Positions 51,208-59,751 are shown, counted from the first letter of the stretch. The stretch is DNA of 64,000 nucleotides from Streptomyces acidiscabies (GCF_020010905.1 NZ_JAGJBY010000002.1:2790001-2854000); one strand, 5' to 3'. The notes: generated by a model not told the origin, from the sequence alone. Made by a program: numbers and translations.

Positions 51208-52377
51208 TCAGCCGCGCAAAGCCTTTCGGACGGTCTCCGTGGGAGTCTCACCATATTGCTGCCGGTAATACGAGGAGAATCGGCCGAGGTGCAGAAATCC
51301 CCAGTGTGTGGCGATGTCGGTAATGGAACGCCGACCGGCCAGGGCCATCAATTCATTTCGGACTCGTTCGAGACGGACTTTTCGAACGTATGCCATCGGT
51401 GTGATTCCCGTGGCCTCACGAAATCCTACTTGCAGCGACTTCGCGCTGACACCTGCGACCCCGGCCAGACGCGCGAGGGACAGGTCTGACTCAGGTTGCG
51501 AATCGACAAGGTCGATGACGTCCTTGATCCTGTTGCGCTGCGCCGGCTTCGTCGGCGTACAGAGCTCGTCACTATAGCTGTGCGGCACGGCCAAGAGCAG
51601 TTGAGTCAACACGAATGACTCCAACTGCCTCAGAGCGAGCGGAAACTCGGCAACGCCCCCGGGCCGAACTAGTTCAGAACGCAGAAAGCGGATCGCTGAG
51701 ACCAGGCCCTGGCCGGCTCCTGTAGTCATGTCGAAGCCGAGCGAAAAATCGATGGGCCCTTCCACAGGACGGTTCAGCAACACTCCCAGATGTTCCTCGA
51801 CCGCCTTGCTCGGCAGCAGGACGGCGTACTGCAGAGCATCGGGGCTCCAGCGGACGGTGAAGTCATCGAACGGCCGGACCATCACCCCCTGACACATCCC
51901 CGTCGTCACCGCACGCCGGCCGGCCTGTGTCACCCTGCTCCTGCCCTGCATGGTCAGGTTGAGGTGGTAGTTCTGCAGCATCTGCGGGACCAGCAGCTCG
52001 GCGTCCGCCCCGTAACCGAGGTGCCCGATGAGCAGTTGCTGAGACCGTAGAAAGTGAAACTTGAAGTCCAGCGGTTTCCCGTCGTGAGACTTCAATTCGT
52101 GAGGCACGTAAACGGACGCAATCACGTCATGGGCCTCGTCGAAGTCCCTGGTCCTCAGGGTGTCGGGCCGCAGTTGCGGATCCGGCTGCCGAGAAGATCG
52201 ATCAGGGGTGCGCGAAAGGAGGCGCCCCGGTGCCGGAATGGCGGGCTCAGAGCTGCGAAGAAGATCTCCCGCATCTCGCTGCACATGCTTGGATTCCACT
52301 CCGGAGCGGCCTTGAGTATCGCCGCTCAAGCCTGTGATCACTTCGCCACCTCCACCCGCCACCATGGGAAACCGCAT
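51208..52377 (-). CDS. AraC-family regulator of the flavin monooxygenase operon
   Basis: The product (389 residues from 52377; probably shorter in reality) has an AraC_binding_2-type N-terminal domain (DEAHDVIASVYVPHELKSHD, LTMQGRSRVTQAG). Its C-terminal tandem helix-turn-helix holds SLARLAGVAGVSAKSLQVGF, MAYVRKVRLERVRNEL, ITDIATHWGFLHLGRFSSYY and RQQYGETPTET. Proteins of this type activate aromatic or nitrile catabolism genes. It lies 185 bases downstream of the leftward monooxygenase operon, its likely target. The first 75 residues look like a non-family extension. Confidence 0.82.
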   Translation of the reverse strand: MRFPMVAGGGGEVITGLSGDTQGRSGVESKHVQRDAGDLLRSSEPAIPAPGRLLSRTPDRSSRQPDPQLRPDTLRTRDFDEAHDVIASVYVPHELKSHDGKPLDFKFHFLRSQQLLIGHLGYGADAELLVPQMLQNYHLNLTMQGRSRVTQAGRRAVTTGMCQGVMVRPFDDFTVRWSPDALQYAVLLPSKAVEEHLGVLLNRPVEGPIDFSLGFDMTTGAGQGLVSAIRFLRSELVRPGGVAEFPLALRQLESFVLTQLLLAVPHSYSDELCTPTKPAQRNRIKDVIDLVDSQPESDLSLARLAGVAGVSAKSLQVGFREATGITPMAYVRKVRLERVRNELMALAGRRSITDIATHWGFLHLGRFSSYYRQQYGETPTETVRKALRG

Positions 52378-52562
52378 GGCCTAGACTTGCGCAAGACAAT
52401 AGAGCAAGTGTGGGCGGGTGTCACTATCCACAGAACGTCGCGACTATCCGTTCCGCGAATTCATCCACCAATAACGGCTCTCACTTTTACACGCCGCCCA
52501 CCACGGCACCCCTGTCGTCCGGTATGGACTCGCTGCTCCATCGCGACTGTCGGAACCACGGG

Positions 52563-53378
52563 TCAGACGATGTCCAGTGCATCGAGCAGTGGAACAGCGA
52601 GCTCCTGCGGGCCGTCGATCTTGCAGTGGTCCACCCAAGGACGCCGGGTTGTTCCCCACGCTACGAACGCACTCGCGTCCGAAATCACGCGCACCGCTCC
52701 GAAGTCACCCTCGCCAGTGCTCAGGCCTCCCTCCATGAACCGGCTGACCGTCCACACACTCGCCCCGGCGCCAGTGAACTCGAAAGTCACGGGCGCCGTC
52801 ACCGTCTCGTCGAGCAACGAGCCCTGCATCTGCGGCAGCCCCCACATCATCCACTGCACCGCCGCGTACAGTGCGGCGTGACTCACCGGCTCGAGGGCTC
52901 GGGCCGCCGGGGCGGGATCGACAGGCCCGTACGGCCGCAGGATGTCGTGCCGCAGATGACAGAAGTAGTCGAACACCTGGGCGTTGGCCAGGGCGTGCGT
53001 TGGATAGGTTCCCAAAGTCGGGATCGTCACAGGAACCGACGCTTGAGGCTCTTCCTGCTGGGCGAGCAGCTTCTGCTCGAACAGTGGGACATAGGTGTGG
53101 AACTCTTCGAGAATCTCCTCGATCGAACGGTTCCGGCGCCGGTCGACACGCACATCGTGCTGTCGTTCACGGTTCGATGGGAGCGGCGGCGCGCCCTCGG
53201 GTTCGGGGATGGGATCGATGGCCTCATGAGCGTTCGCAGCCATGTGGGCCACCACATCACGGATCCGCCACCCGGCACAGGCCGAGTCCATCATCCACTC
53301 TTCGCGAGTCAGCGTCCCGATGACGCGCTCTACGTCGCGCCGCAGGGCGGGGAACTCCTGAGCTGCTTCCCTGGTCAC
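52563..53378 (-). CDS. Maleylpyruvate isomerase-family (mycothiol-dependent) protein
   Basis: The 271-residue protein matches the DinB-like MDMPI_N domain: four-helix bundle with CAGWRIRDVVAHMAANAHEA (metal-ligand His45), a central loop and VFDYFCHLRHDILRP with further His ligands, then a C-terminal domain. Relatives isomerise maleylpyruvate with mycothiol or carry out thiol transfers. It is the last enzyme gene in the monooxygenase operon, 7 bases after the flavin reductase gene. A thiol-dependent isomerisation or dehalogenation is conceivable but unproven. Confidence 0.8.
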   Translation of the reverse strand: MTREAAQEFPALRRDVERVIGTLTREEWMMDSACAGWRIRDVVAHMAANAHEAIDPIPEPEGAPPLPSNRERQHDVRVDRRRNRSIEEILEEFHTYVPLFEQKLLAQQEEPQASVPVTIPTLGTYPTHALANAQVFDYFCHLRHDILRPYGPVDPAPAARALEPVSHAALYAAVQWMMWGLPQMQGSLLDETVTAPVTFEFTGAGASVWTVSRFMEGGLSTGEGDFGAVRVISDASAFVAWGTTRRPWVDHCKIDGPQELAVPLLDALDIV

Positions 53379-53385
53379 GAGTTAC

Positions 53386-53943
53386 TCACCTTTCCTTGCC
53401 GGTGACAGTGGAGGCGTTGCCCGCAGGCACAGGAAGTCCGTACTTGCCGCCGAAGAATACGAGTGGATGCTGAGTCGCATCGGAGCCCAGCGTCCGTATC
53501 TCCGCGGCGACGATCGTGTGGTCGCCACCGTCGTACTCCGCCCACACGGTGCAGTCGGCCCACGCGATGGCACCGTCCAGGATGGGGGCCCCGGATGGTG
53601 CGGGCGACCAGTGCACACCCGCGAACTTGTCGGCGCCTGACCTGGCGAAGGCGTTCGAGATCTCTTCCTGGTGCGTCGCCAGGACGTTGACGCAGAAGTT
53701 GCCCACGGCGCGGATGCGCGGCCAGGTCGTCGAGGTACGTGCGGGATTGAAGCTCACCAGTGCCGGATCGAGAGAGAGCGAGGCGAACGACTGGCACGTG
53801 AAGCCGATCGGACCGGTTTCGTCGGCGGCGGATATGACGGTCAGACCTGAGCAGAACAGCCCCAGGGTTTTGCGCAGATTCCGTGGGCTGAGGGGTTCCT
53901 CGACCAGAAGAGTTTCTGCCATGGTGCCGGATGATATGGACAT
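53386..53943 (-). CDS. Flavin reductase (HpaC/RutF type)
   Basis: The 185-residue split-barrel flavin reductase shows NLRKTLGLFCSGLTVISAAD, GFTCQSFASLSLDPALVSFN, NFCVNVLATHQEEISNAFAR and KFAGVHW, all typical. It would make reduced FMN for the monooxygenase at 54426-55568. The ATG at 53943 follows GGGAG; ATG 53922 is an alternative. It is separated from the ABM gene by 153 bases full of hairpins. Confidence 0.87.
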   Translation of the reverse strand: MSISSGTMAETLLVEEPLSPRNLRKTLGLFCSGLTVISAADETGPIGFTCQSFASLSLDPALVSFNPARTSTTWPRIRAVGNFCVNVLATHQEEISNAFARSGADKFAGVHWSPAPSGAPILDGAIAWADCTVWAEYDGGDHTIVAAEIRTLGSDATQHPLVFFGGKYGLPVPAGNASTVTGKER

Positions 53944-53987
53944 GATACTCCCATCACTTTCCAGATAACTGGGGAAATCCGTGGGAT

Positions 53988-54104
53988 GAATTGTGCCGCC
54001 AGAGTCGACGGCATCGGCGGCACAATTCGATTGAAAGACCGCGAGTCTTCAGCGGTATGTCGAAGAGGGGCCATGGCCCCTTCTTCTGACCGAACGTCAG
54101 AAGA
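53988..54104. other. Array of three hairpins within the operon
   Basis: In order: GAATTGTGCCGCC pairs perfectly with GGCGGCACAATTC (53988-54000 and 54016-54028); GGGGCCATGGCCCC is a perfect palindrome (54067-54080); TCTTCTGAC pairs with GTCAGAAGA (54082-54090 and 54096-54104), overlapping the ABM stop codon. The 13-bp stem is long enough to act as a terminator or attenuator before the flavin reductase gene. Confidence 0.65.
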
Positions 54105-54387
54105 TGGGCAGTCCTTTGGTGACCACTCGATCCGACAGCAGAGGAACAATCTGCCCGAACACGATGTCCTTCACGTGAGGTGTGGAGAAATGGTGGTCGA
54201 AGTCAGCTGCTTCCTGGTACCTCTCGACGATGAAAAAGACATTTTCATCGTCAGTCGATCGATGCGGTTCGTACGAAATGCAACCGGGCTCCTTCAGAGT
54301 CTCTTCCCGTACCTGCCGCAGCAGGTCCAGGAGCCGGTCAGTGTGTCCATCGGTGACGGTGTATCGAGCGACAACCGTGAAGGTCAC
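54097..54387 (-). CDS. ABM-domain protein (YgiN-like quinol monooxygenase fold)
   Basis: The 96-residue protein is a complete antibiotic-biosynthesis-monooxygenase domain: FTVVARYTVTDGHTDRLLDL, EPGCISYEPHRS, FFIVERYQEAADFDHHF. Such small ferredoxin-fold dimers oxidise quinols or remove reactive species without cofactors. It lies 38 bases after the FMN monooxygenase gene and might handle its hydroquinone product (inference). Ribosome site GGGAGGAAT precedes the start. Confidence 0.83.
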   Translation of the reverse strand: MTFTVVARYTVTDGHTDRLLDLLRQVREETLKEPGCISYEPHRSTDDENVFFIVERYQEAADFDHHFSTPHVKDIVFGQIVPLLSDRVVTKGLPIF

Positions 54388-54425
54388 GATTCCTCCCTTT
54401 CCGGAGACGACGCGCGGTCGGTCGA

Positions 54426-55568
54426 TCAGTGCCTGAGGCCGGCATCACGCATCAGGGGCATGACCTTCTCGTTGAAGTACTCGAGTTCCTCGGCGTAGTC
54501 CAGGAATCCGATCAAGGCGCCGTCCATTCCGGCATCGGAAAGCTGCTGGAACTGCTCGACGACCTGTTCGGGCGTGCCGACCAGGTTGATGCCGCCCCAG
54601 CCGGCGATGAACCGCTCCTGCATCTTCTCGATCTGCGCGTTCGACGACTGGCTCTCGATCCCGAGAACACTCATGATGTTGCGCGCACCCGGCCAGTCAC
54701 CCTGGTCGATGATCTCCTGGTGCACCGCCTTGGCTTCGGCTTCGGTGTCGCGGCACACGACCAGCGCCATGGTCATGACCTGGATGTCGCGCTGGTACCT
54801 GTTCTTCGCCCGGGCCTTGATCGTGTCGGAGTACTCTTTCATGCTCTCGCGGGTGTCGAGAGCGGTGAAGTTGACGTCGACGTGCTTGGCGTTGAACTCC
54901 AGTGCGGCGCGTGACGTGCCGGCGTTGAGCAGTAGGGGCCGGGGCTTCGACAGTGGCTTCGGGTATGCCTCGACGCCCTTGGACTGGAAGTACTTGCCGT
55001 CGAAGTCGAATGAGCCGTCCTTGGTCCACAGCTCTTCGGCGAACTCGACCCACTCGCTACCGAACGCGTACCTGTCGTCGTGTTCCAGCTGCTTCTTGCC
55101 GAACATCTCCATTTCCGGCGTGAACCAGCCCATGACCAAGTTGATGCCGTAACGGCCGTTGGAGATGTGGTCGATGGTCGTGGCCATCTTGGCGGCCGCG
55201 ATGGGATGCACCGTCGGCAGGTGACAGGTGGTGAAGACGTGGATGTTCTCCGTGGCCTCCGCAAGGCCCGCCGCCCACGTAAAGGTTTCGTAGCACACGC
55301 CGTTGAAGTTCGTCTCACCACCGAAGCCTCGCCACCGCGCGATGGGAACGATCGCTTCGAAGCCGCTCCTGTCGGCGAGCTGAGCGATTCTCTTCTGCTG
55401 CTCCCAGGTGACGCGGAAGGACGTGGGGGCGTGGCTGTTGACGATGCCGCCGCTGCAATTGAAGGCGAAAACCCCGAGCTTGAACTTCTGGTCGTTCATC
55501 ATGGGTGTGGTGGCGACATCAACTTCTCCGACGCCGAAGGTGTCCTGCTGATGCACGGGCATGGTCAC
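54426..55568 (-). CDS. FMNH2-dependent monooxygenase (RutA-like, luciferase family)
   Basis: The 380-residue bacterial luciferase-like protein has the RutA-type signatures THAPTSFRVTW, PIARWRGFGGETNFNGVCYE, TFTWAAGLAEATENIHVFTT, TIDHISNGRYGINLVMGWFT and LVGTPEQVVEQFQQLSD. RutA opens uracil; close relatives dehalogenate or desulfurise aromatics. With the flavin reductase encoded downstream it forms a two-component system. The start GTG at 55568 has GGAG seven bases upstream; ATG 55562 is the alternative. Two inverted repeats precede it. Substrate not assignable. Confidence 0.85.
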   Translation of the reverse strand: MTMPVHQQDTFGVGEVDVATTPMMNDQKFKLGVFAFNCSGGIVNSHAPTSFRVTWEQQKRIAQLADRSGFEAIVPIARWRGFGGETNFNGVCYETFTWAAGLAEATENIHVFTTCHLPTVHPIAAAKMATTIDHISNGRYGINLVMGWFTPEMEMFGKKQLEHDDRYAFGSEWVEFAEELWTKDGSFDFDGKYFQSKGVEAYPKPLSKPRPLLLNAGTSRAALEFNAKHVDVNFTALDTRESMKEYSDTIKARAKNRYQRDIQVMTMALVVCRDTEAEAKAVHQEIIDQGDWPGARNIMSVLGIESQSSNAQIEKMQERFIAGWGGINLVGTPEQVVEQFQQLSDAGMDGALIGFLDYAEELEYFNEKVMPLMRDAGLRH

Positions 55569-55599
55569 GGAATTACTCCGGTCACGTCGAGATGAGTAC

Positions 55600-55640
55600 C
55601 AGCCGAAACGGCTGGGCTACCTGGCTGTCACAAGGTAGCC
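55600..55640. promoter_or_regulatory. Two tandem inverted repeats before the monooxygenase operon
   Basis: CAGCCG-AAA-CGGCTG (55600-55614) is followed at once by GGCTACCT (55615-55622) and AGGTAGCC (55633-55640), a perfect 8-bp dyad with a 10-base spacer. They lie 32-72 bases upstream of the GTG start and could be a leader hairpin plus an operator. The remaining bases to 55857 hold no gene. Confidence 0.55.
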
Positions 55641-55857
55641 ATCTGTGGCCGCTATCACTATCCGAAAAATAACGCCGATGTCCGTCTGCCAGAGAACCCG
55701 ACCCAGCGATACAGGAACATCTGGTTCAGTCGTAAAGCCTTCGTCAGAGAACGCGGTGCGGGAACAGCGTCGGCGACGGGTGAATCGTGGCCCTTCCAAG
55801 ATTTCCGTGAAGCCGGTCATGCTTCCGTGCGCCGGTGATGCTCCGTCACGGCCGACG

Positions 55858-56460
55858 GGATGCTCGGTCAGTGTGAGGAGTTGCTGAAGACGGTGCTTCC
55901 GCACCTTGGCGGGGTGCTGGTGGAGCAAGTGGTGGCAGAGGCAGGTCTGTTACGGATCGTGGCGAGTACGGCATCGACGATCTCGGCGTCATGTCTGGAC
56001 TGCGAGGTTGCTGTCGAGACGTCGGCACAGCGGCTACGAGCGCCGGCTCGCCGACGACGCAGTCGGAGGCCGACGAGTGTCATCACGTGGACCATCCGGC
56101 GCCTGTTCTGCGACAACCCGGGCTGCGCGAGAGTGACGTTCGCCGAGCAGGTTGATGGACTGACCGTGCGTTACGGCCGGCGGACTCCGCAGCTCAAGGG
56201 CATGTTGGGCGCGATTGCGGTGGCCTTGGCAGGCCGCACCGGTGAACGCCTGGCGGCCCGGATGTCGGCTCCGGTCAGCGACACCACGCGCTGAGCCTGG
56301 GGAGGATCATCTGCCGCGACCGTGGCGGCGCCTTCGCGGACGGCGCGCGCACCGGTGCCCCCAACGCCGTCCAGGTCGCCGATTTGTGGCACGTCTGGCA
56401 CGACCTCGCCGAAGCCGTGAAGTCCCTGGTCAGCAAGCACAGTTCCTGCTTTCGCGAACC
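55858..56460 (+). pseudogene. Broken ISL3-family transposase
   Basis: Fragments match ISL3 transposases in order. First is an N-terminal helix (LLKTVLPHLGGVLVEQV), then in another frame HSGYERRLADDAVGGR. The zinc-finger part follows as RRLFCDNPGCARVTFAEQVD and GMLGAIAVALAGRTGERLAA. After a stop and deletion the first catalytic-region segment ICRDRGGAFADGARTGAPNA with VADLWHVWHDLAEAVKSLV appears. The C-terminal half is absent, replaced by a truncated exporter gene. Confidence 0.82.
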
Positions 56461-56464
56461 GGCA

Positions 56465-56800
56465 CCTGCCCCGGACTCGCCCCCTGAAGTCCTGCACCCG
56501 CCGCTCTCCCACGCGGGCCCTGCGGTCAGCAGCGCCACGCTGGTCACCGCAAGCAGCGCGGTGACCAGTGGTCGGCAGGGGAGGCGGTCCCCGAGGGGGA
56601 CGAGCAGGAAGATCCCGACGGCGTAGCCGAGCTGGGTCAGCGTTGTGAGGGTGGTTGCCGTGCTGTCGGAGACGTTGACACTCCGGGCGATCAGGGGGGT
56701 GACGGCTTGCGGGAAGTAGGCGTTGGCCACGGTGACACCGCAGGCCAGCGCCATGACGAGGGGGCCTGCGGCCGAGGGGCGGCGCCGCGAGGCCTCAGCT
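56465..56800 (-). pseudogene. Truncated MFS exporter, N-terminal part only
   Basis: The minus strand encodes LVMALACGVTVANAYFPQAV, TPLIARSVNVSDSTATTLTT, LTQLGYAVGIFLLVPLGDRL and LVTALLAVTSVALLTAGPAW, the first three to four helices of an MFS transporter. Similarity stops at about 56500, where the ISL3 relic begins. Its 5' end overlaps the divergent TetR gene. Confidence 0.8.
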
Positions 56801-57442
56801 CGTCGGCCGGGGCGCCCCGGCGCGGACACTCCCGCGGTGCCGGGGGAGGAGAGCATCCTGCGGCGCGGGTTCGAAGCCTTCGCGGAACTGGGGTACGACC
56901 ACGCATCGGCAAGAGAGTTGGCCCGCCGCCTGGGCGTCAGCCACAACTTCATCAACGACCGGTACGGGTCCAAGGCCGCGTTCTGGCGGGCGGTGGTGGA
57001 ATTCGCCCTCGGGGCACGACTGGCCGGTATGCCGCAGGTGGACCCCTCGCTGGACGATGCCGAGCAGTTGCGGCAGATCATCAGCAACTTCTACCGAACG
57101 GCGGCGGACGCGCCCCTCGTAGGACGGCTGTTCGTCGACGAGCTCAACCGGGACACGGAGCGGCTGGACTACCTGTACACGCACTACATCGGCCCGGTCC
57201 TGCAGACCATCACGGCCTGTGTCGATCGGCTCGTCGCTTCCGGCCGCATGGCGCCCATCCCGGTGGACGTGTTCTTCTTCGCCGTCATCCCGCCTGTCTC
57301 GGGCATGGTGGACGTGCCCCTGGCTCGACGACTGGGCCGACCCGCGCCGTCCTCACCGCAGCAGCTGACCGCCACAGCGGACGCGCTTGCGGCCCTCGTG
57401 GTCAACGGCATGCTCGCGACGGGAGCGGATGGTCGCCGCTGA
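56753..57442 (+). CDS. TetR-family regulator
   Basis: The 229-residue protein has a Pro/Arg-rich leader of about 35 residues, then a TetR helix-turn-helix (ILRRGFEAFAELGYDHASAR, LARRLGVSHNFINDRYGSKA) and a helical ligand domain ending in LTATADALAALVVNGML. It is a paralogue of the partial protein at 1-371. It is divergent from, and overlaps, the truncated MFS exporter, so its original target was probably that transporter. The ATG at 56753 is chosen by frame; there is no clear ribosome site, so a leaderless or later start is possible. Confidence 0.8.
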   Translation: MTRGPAAEGRRREASARRPGRPGADTPAVPGEESILRRGFEAFAELGYDHASARELARRLGVSHNFINDRYGSKAAFWRAVVEFALGARLAGMPQVDPSLDDAEQLRQIISNFYRTAADAPLVGRLFVDELNRDTERLDYLYTHYIGPVLQTITACVDRLVASGRMAPIPVDVFFFAVIPPVSGMVDVPLARRLGRPAPSSPQQLTATADALAALVVNGMLATGADGRR

Positions 57443-57529
57443 GACCGATGCCACGGCGTGGGACCCATCAGGGGCGTTCGTATCCGTGCCGGCCGCGACC
57501 GGCCGGCACCGCCGCGCAGGGACATGCGG

Positions 57530-57880
57530 CGACCGGTAGCCCAACAAGCGCCGGGAGAACAGGTCAATGACCGTGGCGAGGTGGAGCTTGCCCTTCTCGG
57601 TGACGATCTCCGTCATGTCGCCCTCCCAGACGAGGTCCCGCCTGACAGAGTCGGGGGCAGCGGGCCGCTTGCCCGGCCTGGTCCGCCCGCTTCGGCGTCT
57701 TACCACCCGGGCGACGAGGCCGAGTTCGGCCATCAGCTTCGCGACGGTGTTCACCGAGATGCGCCAGCCCCAGCGGACCAGCAGAGTGAAGATCCTCGGG
57801 TGATCGGCGTGCGCTTGGACCAGCTCGACGACGTCGTGACCGCGACGAGACGGAGGCCCGCACAGCGCTGGCCGCCGCAC
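57530..57880 (-). pseudogene. IS3-family transposase fragment, N-terminal/central part
   Basis: The minus strand gives VVELVQAHADHPRIFTLLVR, WRISVNTVAKLMAELGLVAR, GDMTEIVTEKGKLHLATVID and LFSRRLLGY, the HTH_21 and first DDE segment of IS3-type OrfB proteins. It ends abruptly after LLGY. The missing continuation is what is found at 50811-51010 on the other strand. Confidence 0.83.
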
Positions 57881-57944
57881 CACGGCCCGTGACGGCGCGG
57901 GATGTCCGGGCCTTGCTGGACAGGCGTACTGAGGGGCGGGGAGA

Positions 57945-58388
57945 TCACTCTCCCGGGTTCTGCCCTGCCGGAAACTGGTGTGAGTGCGGATGGCCGTGCG
58001 GGTGCGCGTGGTGGCGCGGCTTGATCGCGCCCGACGCCAGCTCGTCCGCCGTCAACGGGGCGGCGTGGTAAGGGCCTTCGTGGGCAACGACGGGTGAACG
58101 TTTCTCGGCCAGTTCCGGGTGGCGCTCCTCCAGTGCCGCGCGTGCGTCGAGGGTGCGGCGCCAGCGCGCGATGTACTCGGTGTTGCCCTGGTGGGTCCCG
58201 TCCCAGGACTTGGGCGCGGCGTCGGCGGTTGCGGGCAGCCGCGCCTGGCCGAGCAGGGCAGCGCCCGCGGACGGCAGGCGCCGGGTCGGCCGGCCGCAGT
58301 CGGCGCATGGGGGCGGGGGCGCGTCGGGGCCGCTGACCATCGCCTCGAAGCGGGTGCCGCACGCGCAGGCGTAGTCGTAGATTCGCAT
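57945..58388 (-). CDS. FmdB-family zinc-ribbon protein with His-rich tail
   Basis: The 147-residue protein has an N-terminal FmdB zinc ribbon (MRIYDYACACGTRFEAMV then PCADCGRPTRRLP, Cys pairs at about 8/10 and 28/31) and a longer-than-usual C-terminal part ending in a His-rich tract HHAHPHGHPHSHQ that could bind metal. FmdB-like proteins accompany many catabolic operons, often amidase or aromatic degradation genes, with unknown roles. It is the last gene of the leftward operon, 53 bases after the lactonase gene. Confidence 0.8.
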   Translation of the reverse strand: MRIYDYACACGTRFEAMVSGPDAPPPPCADCGRPTRRLPSAGAALLGQARLPATADAAPKSWDGTHQGNTEYIARWRRTLDARAALEERHPELAEKRSPVVAHEGPYHAAPLTADELASGAIKPRHHAHPHGHPHSHQFPAGQNPGE

Positions 58389-58441
58389 GGTGACCGTCCT
58401 TGGGCCGGGGGCAGGCGATACCCGCCCCCGGCGGTGTGTCA

Positions 58442-59254
58442 TCAGGAGTAGAAGGCGGGGGCGACCTTGAGCTGGGTGATCTGCTCCTCGTCGTGCCCGA
58501 ACACCACGGTGGCGTTGGTCCGCTCGGCGATGCTGCGGATCTTCTCCACCGAGGCGAACCACTTTCGGCTGTCGTACACGACTCCGGCACCGACCGACGG
58601 GGGGCCGTAGCTCTCGGAGCGGTAGACGGCGTCCGACGTGAAGATCATGGTGCCGCTGTCGGGGAGGTCGACCTGCAGGGACATGGTGCCCCAGGTGTGG
58701 CCGGGGGTCTGCAGCAGGGTGACCCCGGGCAGGATCTCGGTGTCGCCCTCGACCGTCTCGAAGTTCAGTCCCGCGTAGTCGTTCTTCACGTGGGCGCCGA
58801 GGTTGTACCCCTCGAAGCCGAAGGCGCCTTCGTACTCGTCCTTGCTGCAGATGACCCTCGTGCTTGGAGCGTCGTTCCACAGGTCGGCCTGGCCGGCGTG
58901 GTCGAAGTGCAGGTGGGACAGGACGAGATGATCGATGTCGTGGGGCTCGTAGCCGAGTTGCTCCAGCCGCGAGTCCAGCCACTGGTCCTCGGTGACCTCA
59001 TCGACGGGGAAGTACTCCTGCAGGCCTGTCGGGGCCCAGCGGGTCTCCCAGTCGCGGGGTACACCGGAGTCCCAGAGCAGCTTGCCCTCGGGGTGGTCGA
59101 TGAACACGCAGTGCGTGGGCACGCCGACCCACTGCGAGGGCCTGTTCTTCTCCGCGCGCGACGCCATCACCCTGGAAGGGTCCAGGAGCAGCCAGGTGAG
59201 GTCGGCGTGCATGGTGCCGGTCGGCAGGATCTGCAGCTTGATGTTGTCCGGCAT
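58442..59254 (-). CDS. MBL-fold lactonase (AHL lactonase-like)
   Basis: The 270-residue protein has the HLHFDHAG dinuclear zinc motif, a downstream TPGHTWGTMS, FTSDAVY and FGHDEEQ, matching the N-acyl-homoserine-lactonase-like branch of the metallo-beta-lactamase superfamily. In this operon it may hydrolyse a lactone or ester intermediate rather than a signal molecule. It lies 80 bases after the ABM gene on the same strand. Confidence 0.83.
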   Translation of the reverse strand: MPDNIKLQILPTGTMHADLTWLLLDPSRVMASRAEKNRPSQWVGVPTHCVFIDHPEGKLLWDSGVPRDWETRWAPTGLQEYFPVDEVTEDQWLDSRLEQLGYEPHDIDHLVLSHLHFDHAGQADLWNDAPSTRVICSKDEYEGAFGFEGYNLGAHVKNDYAGLNFETVEGDTEILPGVTLLQTPGHTWGTMSLQVDLPDSGTMIFTSDAVYRSESYGPPSVGAGVVYDSRKWFASVEKIRSIAERTNATVVFGHDEEQITQLKVAPAFYS

Positions 59255-59334
59255 GGTTCACGTCCTAAAAGTCCGTATCGGGGACGGGGGTGGAGTGCTG
59301 CTGGAGGTTTGCGCTGTGCGGGTGGCCGCGCCGG

Positions 59335-59661
59335 TCACGGGCGTTCTCCCGTGCCCTCGTAGACCCGTACAGTGCGGGTTGCGAGCCGCGGAATGATCTC
59401 GGTCTTGCCAATGGTCTCGAAGTGCTCGGACTTCAGGTGGGCGTCGAAGCCGGCGGCGTCCACGTATCGCTCCAGGACGACGACGTGGGCCGGATCTTCC
59501 GCGTCGCGGAAGAACTCGTAGCTGATGTTGGCTGGTTCGGTCCGGCTTGCCGCGGCGAGGCGTGCGAGGTGGCCGAGCACTACTTCCTCGGTGCCTTCCC
59601 GCAGCCGGTAGTCGGCGATGACCTGGGATCGTGGGACCTGCGGGGCGTCGTTGCCCATCAT
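59335..59661 (-). CDS. ABM-domain protein (putative quinol monooxygenase)
   Basis: The 108-residue protein is a single antibiotic-biosynthesis-monooxygenase domain: VIADYRLREGTEEVVLGHLA, EPANISYEFFRDAEDP and VVLERYVDAAGFDAHLKSEH. The start at 59661 follows GGGGAG. It sits in the leftward operon after the SDR gene (gap 90 bases). Role in quinol oxidation or protection is inferred from the fold only. Confidence 0.82.
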   Translation of the reverse strand: MMGNDAPQVPRSQVIADYRLREGTEEVVLGHLARLAAASRTEPANISYEFFRDAEDPAHVVVLERYVDAAGFDAHLKSEHFETIGKTEIIPRLATRTVRVYEGTGERP

Positions 59662-59751
59662 GGCGTTCTCCCCTTGCAGTCTTCTGCAGTTTGTTGTCCG
59701 TGCGATCAGGGCGCCTGCCGACCCCGGACGGTTCGACGGGCACGGTCGAGG

